Assembly (NCBI RefSeq): GCF_006539165.1
Contig: NZ_BJMM01000043.1
Span: 1 to 55,686 of the forward strand
Reading direction: 5' to 3'
DNA length: 55,686 nt
From: Streptomyces cacaoi
GTDB lineage: Bacteria > Actinomycetota > Actinomycetes > Streptomycetales > Streptomycetaceae
Numbering within the stretch: the first letter of the stretch is position 1; every line of letters begins with the position of its first letter. The notes below the pieces were generated by a model, which was not told the DNA's origin, ran no database searches, and saw nothing but the letters and a program-made list of their open reading frames with translations. Shown piece after piece: positions 8,758 to 17,235 of the stretch. A program made the translations under genes and the position numbers.

Positions 8758-11346
8758 CTACTCGCCGTCCGCGCCGATCGCCGTCCGGAGGGGGACGGCG
8801 GCGGCGCGGTGGGACGGGATCAGGGAGGCGACGACGCCGAGCGCCGCCGAGCCGGCGAACAGCAGCAGCATCGTGCCCCACGGCACGGTGAGCACCGCGC
8901 CCTCCTGGCCCCCGACCACGGCCGCGCCGACCACGCCCCCGGTCACCAGCCCCAGCGCGGCGCCCAGCAGGGAGATGACGAGCGACTCCAGCACCAGCAC
9001 GGCCCGCACCCCGCCCCGGTCGAGCCCGACGGCCCGCAACAGGCCCGTCTCCCGCACCCGTTCGTGCACGGCCATGCCCATGGTGTTGGCCACGCCCAGG
9101 GCGCCGATCAGCACCGTGACGCTGAGCATCGCGTACATCGTCCGCAACAGCGAGGAGAAGCCGTCGGCGGCCTCCCGCCCCACATCGGCCCGGTCCTGGA
9201 CGAGCAGCGCCGGGTTGTCCAGCGTGTGCCGGATCTCCCGCTTGAGGCCGTCGGCCCGGCCCTGCCGCGGCGTCACCAGGACGGACTCGACGGGCGCCGC
9301 CTCCCGGGCCTCGGTGCCGGAGCGGGCCGGCAGCGCGTCGCTGGGCAGCAGGGCCGGGGTGAGGGCCTCCGGCCCGTCGTAGACGGCCACGACGCGGCGG
9401 TCCACCCGCCCCCGGCCGTCGGCGAACCGGCCGGTGATCCGATCGCCCACGTGCCAGCCGTGCTCGCGCGCCGCCTCCCGGGTGACGGCGACACCTCCGG
9501 CGCCGAGCCGCTCCAGGGAGCCGGAGCGCACGTGCAGGGCCGGGATCCGGGGCACCGCGTCCGCGTCGACGGCCACGGCCGACAGCACTTCTCCCCCGCC
9601 CTCGCCGCCGTCGCCACCGCCGTCACCGTGCCCGTCGCCGCCGGTCTCGATGGCCGTCCCGGTGACCGGCGTCACCGCCCGTGCGTCCGGCAGCCGCGCG
9701 ACACGCGGGGCCACGTCGTCACCGATCTCCCCGAAGTCGACGGCGGTGATGCGCAGTTCGGTCGGCATGTCCCGCTCCGCCTCGTCGCGTGCCATGGCGC
9801 CGAGCGAGGCCACGGTCACCGTGACCGCGGCCACCAGCGACAGGCCGACCGTCAGCGCCGTGGTGGTCGCCGCCGTACGGCGCGGGTTGCGGCGCACATT
9901 GGCCAGCGCGAGGGTGCCGCGGACCCCGGCGAGCCACCGCAGCGGTGCCCGCAGCACCCGGGTCACGCCCGTCGCCAGCAGCGGCGTGAGCAGCGCGACA
10001 CCCATCAGCAGCAGCGGCACCGCCGGCAGCAGCAGCCCCATCGGGTCCGGGGAGCCGGCCGCGGCCTTCAGCGTCAGCCCGCCGAGCGCGGTGACGCCGG
10101 CGCCCAGCAGCTGCCGGCGGCGCAGCGAGGCCGGGGCCGGCGGCTCGGCGGTGCGCAGCGCGGCGACGGGCGGCACGGACGCGGCCCGCCGCGCCGGCAG
10201 ATGGGCGGCCAGGGCGGTGACGCCGATGCCGACGCCGAACGCGGCGAGCAGCGGCGTGGGCTCCAGCAGGCCCGGCCGGACGGACGCCTCCACGCCACCG
10301 GCCGCGGCGTCGAAGAACCCGCCCAGCGCGTGGGCGACCCCGATGCCGAGCAGGTATCCGGCGACCGAGGCGACCGCGCCGACCAGCACCGCCTCCGTCA
10401 GCACCAGCCGCTGCACATACCGCCGGGTGGCGCCGACCGCCCGCAGCAGCGCGTACTCGCGGGCGCGGGCCGCGCCCAGCATGGTGAAGGTGTTGCCGAC
10501 CAGGAACGTCGAGACGATCAGGGCGATACCGGCGAAGCCGAGCAGCAGTTGGGACAGCTTCCGGCTGTCCGGGCTCTCGGCCGCCTCCGCGTCCAGCTCG
10601 GTCCTGGTGACGGTCTCCAGCCCGCGCGGCAGCTGCCGCCGCACGCTGTCGGCCAGCTCCGTCGGGGGCGTGCCGGAGCGGGCCGTCAGCGTGACGGAGG
10701 AGTAGCGGCCGGGCGCCGGCGCGAAGTGCCCGGCGGCCGTCGCCCGGTCGAACGCGGTGAGCGTGCCGCCGGCGGCGAGCCGCGGATCGTGCGCGGTGAA
10801 CACACCGACCAGCCGCACCCGGTGCACCTTCCCGGCCACGACGACGCGCACCCGGTCCCCGATGTGGTAGCCGGTGCGCCGGGCGGAGGCCGCGTCGACG
10901 GCGATCTCCCCGGCGTCGCGCGGGCCGCGGCCCACCGCGAGCGGATAGCGGGGGTCGGCGCCGCCGCGGCCCGGCACATAGGCGGCACCGGCCGCGTGCG
11001 CGCGGGAGCCGACCAGCTGCCCGTCCGGCCCGACGAGGAACGCGCCGCCCTCCAGGGTGCCGCGGGCGGCCGACGCGCCCGGCAGCCGGGCCAGCCGCTG
11101 CCGCAGCTTCTCGTCGATCCGGGGCCCGTCGGAGCCGGTGCCCGGCGGGCCGGCCGACTCGGCGGGACGGACCTCGACGGACACATCGGGCCGGGACGCC
11201 GTCCACGACTCGGTCATCGCCGAGCGGACGGCCCCGCTGTAGAGCAGCGAGCCGCTGACGCAGGCCACACCGAGCAGCACGGCGAGCGCGGGCAGCGCGA
11301 ACCGCAGCTTGTGGCGGCGCAGGTTACGAAGGGCGGTACGGAGCAT
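8758..11346 (-). CDS. FtsX/MacB-type ABC transporter permease, large
   Basis: Membrane protein of 862 residues with two FtsX blocks. Each half has an N-terminal anchor helix, a large extracellular domain and three C-terminal helices. Block one ends around 'IALIVSTFLVGNTFTMLGAA' and 'EYALLRAVGATRRYVQRLVL'; block two repeats the layout with 'GALGVANTMGMAVHERVRET' and 'LLRAVGLDRGGVRAVLVLES'. An acidic Gly-rich insert near residue 570 interrupts the second extracellular domain. ATG 11346 (MLRTALRNLRRHKLRF) is the family's usual start. Such permeases export lipids or peptides with a dedicated ATPase normally encoded just upstream. Here that position holds repeats, so an ATPase must come from elsewhere or has been lost. 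It is divergent from a two-component system that may control it. Confidence 0.88.
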   Translation of the reverse strand: MLRTALRNLRRHKLRFALPALAVLLGVACVSGSLLYSGAVRSAMTESWTASRPDVSVEVRPAESAGPPGTGSDGPRIDEKLRQRLARLPGASAARGTLEGGAFLVGPDGQLVGSRAHAAGAAYVPGRGGADPRYPLAVGRGPRDAGEIAVDAASARRTGYHIGDRVRVVVAGKVHRVRLVGVFTAHDPRLAAGGTLTAFDRATAAGHFAPAPGRYSSVTLTARSGTPPTELADSVRRQLPRGLETVTRTELDAEAAESPDSRKLSQLLLGFAGIALIVSTFLVGNTFTMLGAARAREYALLRAVGATRRYVQRLVLTEAVLVGAVASVAGYLLGIGVAHALGGFFDAAAGGVEASVRPGLLEPTPLLAAFGVGIGVTALAAHLPARRAASVPPVAALRTAEPPAPASLRRRQLLGAGVTALGGLTLKAAAGSPDPMGLLLPAVPLLLMGVALLTPLLATGVTRVLRAPLRWLAGVRGTLALANVRRNPRRTAATTTALTVGLSLVAAVTVTVASLGAMARDEAERDMPTELRITAVDFGEIGDDVAPRVARLPDARAVTPVTGTAIETGGDGHGDGGGDGGEGGGEVLSAVAVDADAVPRIPALHVRSGSLERLGAGGVAVTREAAREHGWHVGDRITGRFADGRGRVDRRVVAVYDGPEALTPALLPSDALPARSGTEAREAAPVESVLVTPRQGRADGLKREIRHTLDNPALLVQDRADVGREAADGFSSLLRTMYAMLSVTVLIGALGVANTMGMAVHERVRETGLLRAVGLDRGGVRAVLVLESLVISLLGAALGLVTGGVVGAAVVGGQEGAVLTVPWGTMLLLFAGSAALGVVASLIPSHRAAAVPLRTAIGADGE

Positions 11347-11830
11347 GGGGGCCTCGGCCTCGATCGGCTGTCGGTTCGTCGGTCGACGGGTCTGCGGGTC
11401 GACGGGTCTGCGGGTCTGCGGGTCCGGCACGGGCCCACCGGACCCGGTGCGGGTCCGGCGCGGGTCCACGGGATCCGGCGCGGGTCCACGGGGTCCGGCG
11501 CGTGCCCATGGGATCCGGCGCCCGTCGTCGGAGTGCGCGCACCGGGCGGTGGGCCGTGGACGACGGACGGACCGTGGACGACGAGCCGGGGGCGACGGGC
11601 CGTGGACCGTGGACGGCGACCGGGCGGTGCCGCGGGCAGGGCCCGGCGCCGGCCGTGCGGAGAGCCCGGCGGCCACCGGCGTGGGGCTGTGCCGGTGGCC
11701 GCCGGACCGGTGTCCATCCTGGTCGCCCGGGGCGGGCCGCGGATCAGCCGGAACGCCGAGTCGGCGGCGTGCGACGGGTCGGCCGATCGGACGAGGTGCC
11801 GGGTGCGGCGCGCACTTAGCGTGGGACGCC
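11347..11830. other. Non-coding gap with tandem repeats
   Basis: No convincing gene is seen. The first 175 bases are tandem repeats (separate entry). The remainder is GC-rich and should contain the divergent promoters of the permease and kinase. No Walker A, signature or Walker B motif of an ABC ATPase could be read in any frame. Confidence 0.6.
11382..11520. repeat. 16-bp and 20-bp tandem repeats
   Basis: GTCGACGGGTCTGCGG occurs twice in tandem at 11382-11413. It is followed by a 20-bp array at 11441-11520 whose units are variants of CGGGTCCACGGGATCCGGCG (about four copies, two nearly identical). The array sits where the ATPase partner of the permease would be expected. Confidence 0.8.
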
Positions 11831-13099
11831 ATGAAGTCCTTGTCCGGTCACCGCCCCCGCCGGCAGCAGCTGTTGTTCCTGCTGAGCGCCGTCGTCCCGC
11901 TCACCCTGCTCGTCCTGGAGGCCGTCGACGCGGGCTCCTGGCAGCTGTTCGGGTGCTGGCTGGTGTCGGGCGGGGTGCCGCTGGCGGCGCTGTACGCGCC
12001 CCGCGACCGGTTCACCGCCGTCGCCGCCACCGCCGTGCCGGTGTCGTTCCTCGTGACGCTCGTCGGCACCCGGCTGGCGCACAGGCCCGAGCACACCTTC
12101 GGCTTCGTGGAGGCGGTGGCGCTGCTGCTGCTCGTGGCCCGCGCCCTGTGGCAGCAGCCGCTGCCCCGCGCCGCGGCGCTCGCCGCCGGTGCGACCCTCG
12201 CCGCCGGTTCGCTGTTCCTGCGGCTGGAGCCCTCGCAGTACAGCGTCACCGGCGGGATCACCGCGGCGGCCGCGCTGTTCGCCGGGGCCCTGATGGTGGT
12301 GCTCGGACTGTGCCTGCGGCTCCTGGACACGCTGCGGGCCCGCGAGCACGAGGCCGGGCTCCAGGCCCAACGGCTGGAGTACGCACGGGAGTTGCACGAC
12401 TTCGTGGCGCACCACGTCACCGCCATCGTCGCGCAGACGAAGGCGGTACGGTTCACCACGGCCGCCGGGATGGCGCCGGGGCCCGAGGAGCTGGACCGGA
12501 GCCTGGCCGGCATCGAACGGGCCGGTTCGCAGGCCATGGAGTCCATGCGGGGCATGGTGACGGTGCTGCGCGACACCGGCAGGACGGCCCCCGCCGACCG
12601 CGGACTCGACGGGCTCCGCGCCCTCACCGCCGACTTCTCCGCGGCGGGGCCGCCCGCCACCCTCGCGCTCGACCCCCGGCTGGCCGACGCGGACGGCACG
12701 GTACCGGCCGAGGTCACCGCCGTCGCCCACCACGTGGTGCGCGAGGCCCTCACCAACATCCGCAAACACGCGCGGGAGACGACCTGTGTGACGGTCGACG
12801 TGCGGAAGGCCGACGACGGGCCATGGCCCCTGCTGCGGGTGTCGGTCACCGACGACGGCGCGGGCGCGGGACCGGACGCCGACGTGCCCGAGCGGGACGT
12901 CCGCGCCGCCGACGCCGCGGCCCGCCGCGCCGGGAAGGAGAGCGGGTTCGGCCTCACCGGCCTCGCCGAGCGCGTCGAGGCCCTCGGCGGGCGGCTCACC
13001 GCCGGCCGGCGGGCCGGTGCCGGCTGGACCGTCGGCGCCGAACTGCCGCTGACCGCCGCACCCCACGGGGACGCGCCCCGTGCGGGTCTGCGACCGTGA
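11831..13099 (+). CDS. Sensor histidine kinase, NarL-partner type
   Basis: Membrane histidine kinase of 422 residues. About six hydrophobic segments fill residues 13-160 without a large extracellular domain, as in intramembrane-sensing kinases. The HisKA_3 phosphoacceptor is His189 in 'ARELHDFVAHHVTAIVAQ'. The ATP-binding domain carries 'VVREALTNIRKHA' (N box), 'VTDDGAGAG' (G1) and 'GFGLTGLAERVEALGG' (G2). The stop overlaps a possible GTG start of the response regulator (GTGA), so the two are coupled. It is divergent from the FtsX permease gene, resembling envelope-stress or antimicrobial-peptide sensing pairs. The signal is not known. Confidence 0.92.
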   Translation: MKSLSGHRPRRQQLLFLLSAVVPLTLLVLEAVDAGSWQLFGCWLVSGGVPLAALYAPRDRFTAVAATAVPVSFLVTLVGTRLAHRPEHTFGFVEAVALLLLVARALWQQPLPRAAALAAGATLAAGSLFLRLEPSQYSVTGGITAAAALFAGALMVVLGLCLRLLDTLRAREHEAGLQAQRLEYARELHDFVAHHVTAIVAQTKAVRFTTAAGMAPGPEELDRSLAGIERAGSQAMESMRGMVTVLRDTGRTAPADRGLDGLRALTADFSAAGPPATLALDPRLADADGTVPAEVTAVAHHVVREALTNIRKHARETTCVTVDVRKADDGPWPLLRVSVTDDGAGAGPDADVPERDVRAADAAARRAGKESGFGLTGLAERVEALGGRLTAGRRAGAGWTVGAELPLTAAPHGDAPRAGLRP

Positions 13100-13104
13100 A
13101 CGCC

Positions 13105-13785
13105 ATGACGATCCGGCTACTGATCGCCGACGACCAGGAGATGGTCCGCTCCGCGTTCCGCATGATCCTCGCCTCGCAGCCCGACATGGAGGTCGTGGCC
13201 GAGGCCGCCGACGGCGTCACCGCCGTCGAGGAGGCCCGCCGGCTGCGCCCCGACGTGTGCCTGCTGGACATCCGCATGCCGGAGCTGGACGGCCTGGAAG
13301 CCACCCGCCTCCTGGCCGGCGGCGACGTACCGGACCCGCTCAACGTCCTCATCGCCACCACCTTCGACCTGGACGAGTACGTCTACCGCGCCCTGCGCAA
13401 CGGCGCCTGCGGCTTCCTCCTCAAGGACGGCTCACCGGCCCTGCTCGCCGAGGCGGTCCGCGCCGCGGCGGCCGGCACCTCCCTGATCTCCCCCTCGATC
13501 ACGGTGCGGCTGCTGCGGCACATGGCACCCGACGCCGACGCCCGCCCCGTCACCGCGGCGGCACCGGCCGCCCAGCGGCTGGTCGAACCGCTCACCCAGC
13601 GGGAACTCGACGTCGTCGGCCGCGTCGCCCGCGGCCGCACCAACGAGGAACTCGCCGCCGAACTCCACGTCTCCCTCTCCACGATCAAGACCCACCTGGC
13701 GAGCATCCAACGCAAACTCACCGCCCGCAACCGCGTCGAAATCGCCGCCTGGGCCTGGGAGAACGGGCTGTGCGCAGGGGGCTGA
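13105..13785 (+). CDS. Response regulator, NarL/FixJ type
   Basis: Two-domain regulator of 226 residues. The receiver has acidic pair Asp9-Asp10, phosphoacceptor Asp55 in 'CLLDIRMPELDG', Thr in 'ATTF' and Lys in 'FLLKDG'. The C-terminal LuxR-type helix-turn-helix reads 'PLTQRELDVVGRVARGRTNE' and 'ELHVSLSTIKTHLASIQRKL'. ATG 13105 is used; GTG 13096, in frame and overlapping the kinase stop, is an equally good start and adds three residues. It is phosphorylated by the upstream kinase. The neighbouring divergent permease is the obvious candidate target. Confidence 0.94.
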   Translation: MTIRLLIADDQEMVRSAFRMILASQPDMEVVAEAADGVTAVEEARRLRPDVCLLDIRMPELDGLEATRLLAGGDVPDPLNVLIATTFDLDEYVYRALRNGACGFLLKDGSPALLAEAVRAAAAGTSLISPSITVRLLRHMAPDADARPVTAAAPAAQRLVEPLTQRELDVVGRVARGRTNEELAAELHVSLSTIKTHLASIQRKLTARNRVEIAAWAWENGLCAGG

Positions 13786-13907
13786 GGGGGCACACGTTCC
13801 TGCGGTGAGGGGCCGGACGGGCGGGGCGCGCCGGGGGCCGGGCCGCTGGGTGCGGGGCGGCCCGCCCCGGGCACGGCAGGCGCGCCTCTCTCCGGCCGCA
13901 CCCCACC

Positions 13908-13931
13908 GGGCCGCTCCCCACGGAGCGGCCC
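13908..13931 (+). terminator. Rho-independent terminator
   Basis: GGGCCGCTCC (13908-13917) and GGAGCGGCCC (13922-13931) form a perfect 10-bp stem with a 4-base loop, followed by TCTTCCGTTT. It ends the two-component operon. The rest of 13786-14084 shows no gene. Confidence 0.8.
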
Positions 13932-14077
13932 TCTTCCGTTTCCCGGGTCCGTCCGGCCGCCGGGGCTGCCGGGGCGACCACGAAGCGACCCGGGGGCGCC
14001 CGTCCGCGACCGGGGTGCGTGGTGGCATGGAAGGCGCACGAAGCGGCTTGTCGGGTGTGTCGGGCCGGTGAAAAGCT

Positions 14078-14093
14078 GTCGGGCATGCCTGAC
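14078..14093. promoter_or_regulatory. Palindrome over a start codon
   Basis: GTCGGGCATGCCTGAC is a 16-bp palindrome with one mismatched pair, and its centre is the ATG at 14085. TGTCGGG also recurs just upstream (near 14050). It is a candidate autoregulatory site for the locus that starts here, or simply chance around a GCATGC core. Confidence 0.35.
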
Positions 14094-14594
14094 AGCCCCA
14101 TGTATGACTACGCGTCAATTCTCGGGGAGGTGAAGGCGATACGGCGAGTCGGCCTGGTACGGCTGCGGGAGCTGGAGCTGCCCTCCCTCGCGCGGGTGTG
14201 CGCGGCGCGGGCGGATCCGGGCGGTGTCCCGGGGCCCGGCGCCGTCGAGCGGCTGCTGCGGGCGGCCGTCGCGCGGACCGACGCTGGCACGCTCCAGGAA
14301 GCGGCGGAGTTCAGCCTCGGCCTGGCCCAGGGCACCCGGGACTGGCCACCGGCCGACCGGCGCCGCAGGGCGGCGAGGCTGTACGGCGTCAGCGTCGAAC
14401 GGTTCCGCAAGCACCAGGAGTTGATGGTGCTGGGCCAGGTCGCGGAGGAGATCCTGCGGCTGGCCGAGGAGGGCGTGCGGGAGCCGGCACGGGAGGCAGC
14501 GCAGCAGCAGGCGCGGGAGCCGGGGCGAGAGGCCGGGCAGGAGACGCGCCGGGCCGCATCCGCGGGGGTGGGGCGGTCCGGTACGGGGGGGTAG
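14085..14594 (+). CDS. Small helical protein, first gene of CHAT/RES locus
   Basis: Protein of 169 residues without a function I can name. It is predicted to be all helical: the N-terminus has 'ILGEVKAIRRVGLVRLRELE', then 'TLQEAAEFSLGLAQGTRDWP', then a basic stretch 'ADRRRRAARLYGVSVERFRK' leading to 'VLGQVAEEILRLAEEG'. The RRRRAA-LYGVS-FRK pattern is one I associate with modules accompanying actinobacterial conflict genes, but I cannot name a family. The last 45 residues are Glu/Arg/Gln-rich coil. ATG 14085 is used; ATG 14100 is possible. It likely heads the operon that continues with the macro, antitoxin and RES genes. Confidence 0.65.
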   Translation: MPDSPMYDYASILGEVKAIRRVGLVRLRELELPSLARVCAARADPGGVPGPGAVERLLRAAVARTDAGTLQEAAEFSLGLAQGTRDWPPADRRRRAARLYGVSVERFRKHQELMVLGQVAEEILRLAEEGVREPAREAAQQQAREPGREAGQETRRAASAGVGRSGTGG

Positions 14595-14690
14595 GAGGGG
14601 CCGGACGGCGGGCGGTACACGGGGGCGCCCGCCCCGGCCCGCTCCGGATGGGGCGCCACGGGTACGCGGCCGACCCACCGGAGGCTGGGG

Positions 14691-15368
14691 GTGGTGGTGG
14701 CGGGGCGCCGGGTGCCGGTGACGCTGCACGTCCACCCGGTCGATCTGCTGCGCGACGTCGATGTGATCGTCTCGCCGGTCAATGTGCACTTCGCGCTGCC
14801 GGAGCCGTTCAAGGCTTCGGTGGCCGCGTCACTGCGGAGGGCGGGAGCGCTGCGTGACGCGGCCGGCGGGCTCGTCGAGGACCGGATCCACGACGAGCTA
14901 CGGGGGTGGGCCGCCCGGCACGGGGTCACGGGCCGGGCGGCCCTGCCCGGCACCGTCGCACCGACCGGTCCGGGCGCCCTGGCGGACCAGGGGATCCGGC
15001 GGCTGTACCACGCGGCGGTCACCGTGCCGCGTGCCGGGACCAACGACTACGACGTGCTGCCGGCCGATGTGACCCGCGCGGTGACCCGGGTGTTCGCGCT
15101 GCTCGCCGCGGAGCGGGACGGGTTCGCGCCGCCGTTGCGGTCGGTGTGCTTCCCGCTGCTGGGCTCCGGCCGGGGAGGGCTGCCGTACGCGGAGAGCCTC
15201 GGCGCCGTGTGGACGGCCGTCGAGGCGGAACTGGCCCGGGGCAGCGGGTGGGACGTCCATCTGGTCGTGCGGCATCCGGAGCGCGCCGGCCTCGTCGAAC
15301 GGCTGCTGACGGGCGGCCCGCCGCCCGACGGCGCCCCGGTCGTCACGGGAAGGAAGGAGCACGGGTGA
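14691..15368 (+). CDS. Macro-domain protein (ADP-ribose binding)
   Basis: Macro domain of 225 residues. Near the N-terminus 'DVDVIVSPVNVHFALP' matches the strand and loop (usually 'D-aIVNAAN') that hold the adenine and ribose. 'VCFPLLGSGRGGLPYAESL' matches the diphosphate-binding loop before the final helix. Family members bind ADP-ribose or remove ADP-ribose, phosphate (ADP-ribose-1''-phosphatase, Poa1p type) or acetyl groups from it. GTG 14691 has GGAGG 7 bases upstream. Its stop overlaps the next gene's GTG (GTGA), binding it tightly to the antitoxin/RES pair. The second Asn of the usual loop is replaced, so catalysis is uncertain and a sensing role is equally possible. Confidence 0.8.
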   Translation: MVVAGRRVPVTLHVHPVDLLRDVDVIVSPVNVHFALPEPFKASVAASLRRAGALRDAAGGLVEDRIHDELRGWAARHGVTGRAALPGTVAPTGPGALADQGIRRLYHAAVTVPRAGTNDYDVLPADVTRAVTRVFALLAAERDGFAPPLRSVCFPLLGSGRGGLPYAESLGAVWTAVEAELARGSGWDVHLVVRHPERAGLVERLLTGGPPPDGAPVVTGRKEHG

Positions 15369-16381
15369 ACCCCTACGGTGTGCTGGCACACGCCGCCGCA
15401 CGGTGGCAGCGGCTGCGCACGCGACTGCCCTCGGCGGGGCCCGGGGTCCCGGACGAGGCGGGCGTCGACGACGCCGTCCTGCTGCGCGCGCTGGACGAAC
15501 TGCGGGACGCCCCGGCGGGCAGCGAACGCCGGGACGCGGCGGCACGGCGCGCCGCGGAACGGCTGGCGCTGCTGCTGCCGGGCGGGGTGCCCGCGCCGGA
15601 CGGCGGCACCGGCGGCGGCCGATTCGCCGAAGTGCCGTCGGCTGAGCAGGAGTTCGAGGGTTTCCGCGCGGACGATCTGGCCGTGCTCGTCCTCGACGGG
15701 CACGGGATGGTGGGCCCCGTGCTGGGCCCGGTCAGGGAACGGCTGCTGGCGGCCGACTCCCTCACCGCCAACGAACTGGCCCTCGGCGCCGCGGGTCCCC
15801 CGGCCACCGGTGAGCCTGCCGACGACACCGCTGACGGGCTTGCCGGCGGTGAGCCTGCCCACGGCACCGCTGACGGACCGGGCACCGGTCAGCCATCCCA
15901 CGGCACCGCTTGTGCCCCGGTCGCCGATGTGCCGGCCGACCGCTCCTCTCTCGCCCCCGACGTCGATCCGGCCTCCGGCGGGGCGACGGCGGACGGCCCG
16001 TCGCGTGGCGGTCGGGCCGATGGCGGCGGAGAGAGCCCGGTCCGGTCCGCGGCCGGTGAGCGTCCCGGTGATCGGCGGGGTGACCGGCGGGGTGACCGGT
16101 CCGGCGGGCAGGAGCCCGACCCGCGGCTGATCAGGCTGCGCGGGCGGCGGGGCGAACCACGGTGGCCCGCCTTCCAGTTCGAGGGAGGACTGGGCCCGCC
16201 GCTGCCCGTCGTGCTGACGGTCAACGAACTGCTCGACGCCGAGCGGGACCCGTGGGGCGCGGCCGACTGGTGGCTGGCGGGCAACGCCTGGCTGGAGGGC
16301 GAGATACCGGCCCGGCTGGCGGGCACCGCGCACGATCCGCGGCTGGTGGACGCCGCGCGCTTTCTGCTGGAGGACGTGTGA
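15365..16381 (+). CDS. MbcA/ParS-like antitoxin with long linker
   Basis: Protein of 338 residues. The last 85 residues match the toxin-binding domain of Xre/MbcA/ParS antitoxins: 'RLRGRRGEPRWPAFQFEGG', a proline-rich turn, 'DPWGAADWWLAGNAWLEGEI' and 'PARLAGTAHDPRLVDAARFL'. The first 130 residues are helical and include 'EQEFEGFRADDLAVLVLDGH'. Residues 140-250 are a low-complexity linker containing a 13-residue (39-bp) tandem repeat. There is no recognisable helix-turn-helix at the N-terminus. It precedes a RES-domain gene, the standard antitoxin-toxin order, and its own start overlaps the macro gene. It should neutralise the RES enzyme by occupying its active-site cleft, by family analogy. 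Confidence 0.72.
   Translation: MNPYGVLAHAAARWQRLRTRLPSAGPGVPDEAGVDDAVLLRALDELRDAPAGSERRDAAARRAAERLALLLPGGVPAPDGGTGGGRFAEVPSAEQEFEGFRADDLAVLVLDGHGMVGPVLGPVRERLLAADSLTANELALGAAGPPATGEPADDTADGLAGGEPAHGTADGPGTGQPSHGTACAPVADVPADRSSLAPDVDPASGGATADGPSRGGRADGGGESPVRSAAGERPGDRRGDRRGDRSGGQEPDPRLIRLRGRRGEPRWPAFQFEGGLGPPLPVVLTVNELLDAERDPWGAADWWLAGNAWLEGEIPARLAGTAHDPRLVDAARFLLEDV
15809..15910 (+). repeat. 39-bp in-frame tandem repeat
   Basis: Units begin at 15809, 15848 and 15887 (the last partial), each opening GGT(G/C)AGCC and containing GGCACCGCT or a close variant. The period is 13 codons, so the linker of the antitoxin can expand or contract without frameshift. Confidence 0.75.
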
Positions 16382-17031
16382 GACCGCTGCCGGACGTGCC
16401 ACGGGAGGCGGACCCGACACCGTCGTGGGAGGACGCGCTGCCGCGGTCGGCCGCCGGGGGCCCGTCGTACGCGGGAGTTCCGTCGCACACGGCACAGCTG
16501 CCGGTCGCGCGCGAGCCGTCGCCGTACGCGGGAACGCGGTCTCGTGCGGAAAGGCCGTTCTGCGCGGGAAATCCGTCCGGCACAGCGAGCCCGCCCGGTA
16601 CAGCGAGCGCGTCCGGCACGGGAGGGCCACCGTCGCGCGCCGGAACGCCGCGCCACGCGGAAAGCCCGTACAGCACGGGTGACCCCTCCGGTGGCCGGGG
16701 CCCGTCCCGCACGGGAGAACCGCCGCCGCGCATGGGAGCGCCGTCAGGCGGGGGAGACCGGGCGCGAGCAGACCGGGCGAGGGCAGAACAGGCACGGGGT
16801 TGGCGCGCATGGGAGTGGCGTGCGCGGAATGGCCGGGCGCGGAGCAGGTGCACGGGGAAGGGGCGGGCGTGGCAAGGCCGTTGTGTGCCGGGGGACCGTC
16901 AGGTGCGGGTGGGCCGCAGGGAGCGGCGGGGGCGCAGGGAGCGGCGGGGGCGCAGGGAGCGGTCCGCGGGCCGCAAGGGGTGGCGGGGGCGCGGGGAGCG
17001 GTCCCGGCGAGGACGCGGAAAGCGCTCTTGA
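16378..17031 (+). other. Open frame: probable original 5' part of the RES gene
   Basis: GTG 16378 overlaps the antitoxin stop (GTGA), the same coupling used between the two preceding genes. It opens a frame beginning MRPLPDVPREADPTP that then runs into Pro/Ser/Gly/Arg-rich sequence and stops at 17031. The RES frame is open from at least 16544, so a single frame change between 16544 and 17031 would join both into one protein of about 500 residues. I read this as the former toxin start, separated by repeat growth. It may be a real indel, a sequencing artefact in repeats, or a true short gene. Confidence 0.45.
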
Positions 17032-17235
17032 CAAGGGCGCGGGAAGCGACCCGGGCAGGGGCGCAGGAAGCAACCCGAGCAGAGACGCGGGAAGCAACCC
17101 CGGCAAGGACACAGAAAGCAACCCGGGCAAAGACACGGGAAGCAACCCCGGCAAGGTCACAGGAAACAACCTCGGCAGAGGCACGAGAAGCGGCCCGGGC
17201 GGAGGCCCGAGGAGCTGTCCTGGCGGGGGTGCGAT
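16972..17235 (+). repeat. 24-bp tandem array running into the RES start
   Basis: At least nine clear units of 24 bp lie at 16996-17235, with a degenerate tenth at 16972. The core is AAGCAACCCGGGCAAGGAC, changing gradually at the edges. In the RES frame each unit encodes an octapeptide of the type S-N-P-G-K-D-T-G with no stop codon. The last unit contains the ATG at 17234. Confidence 0.85.

Noticed and set aside
11347..11832. N-terminal extension of 162 residues for the FtsX permease
   Set aside because: The extended frame is Pro/Arg repeats; the family start MLRTALRNLRRHK lies at 11346.
16972..17235. CRISPR array
   Set aside because: The 24-bp units are contiguous with no spacers and change gradually, which is a tandem array, not repeat-spacer architecture. 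The same holds for the 25-, 29- and 39-bp arrays.
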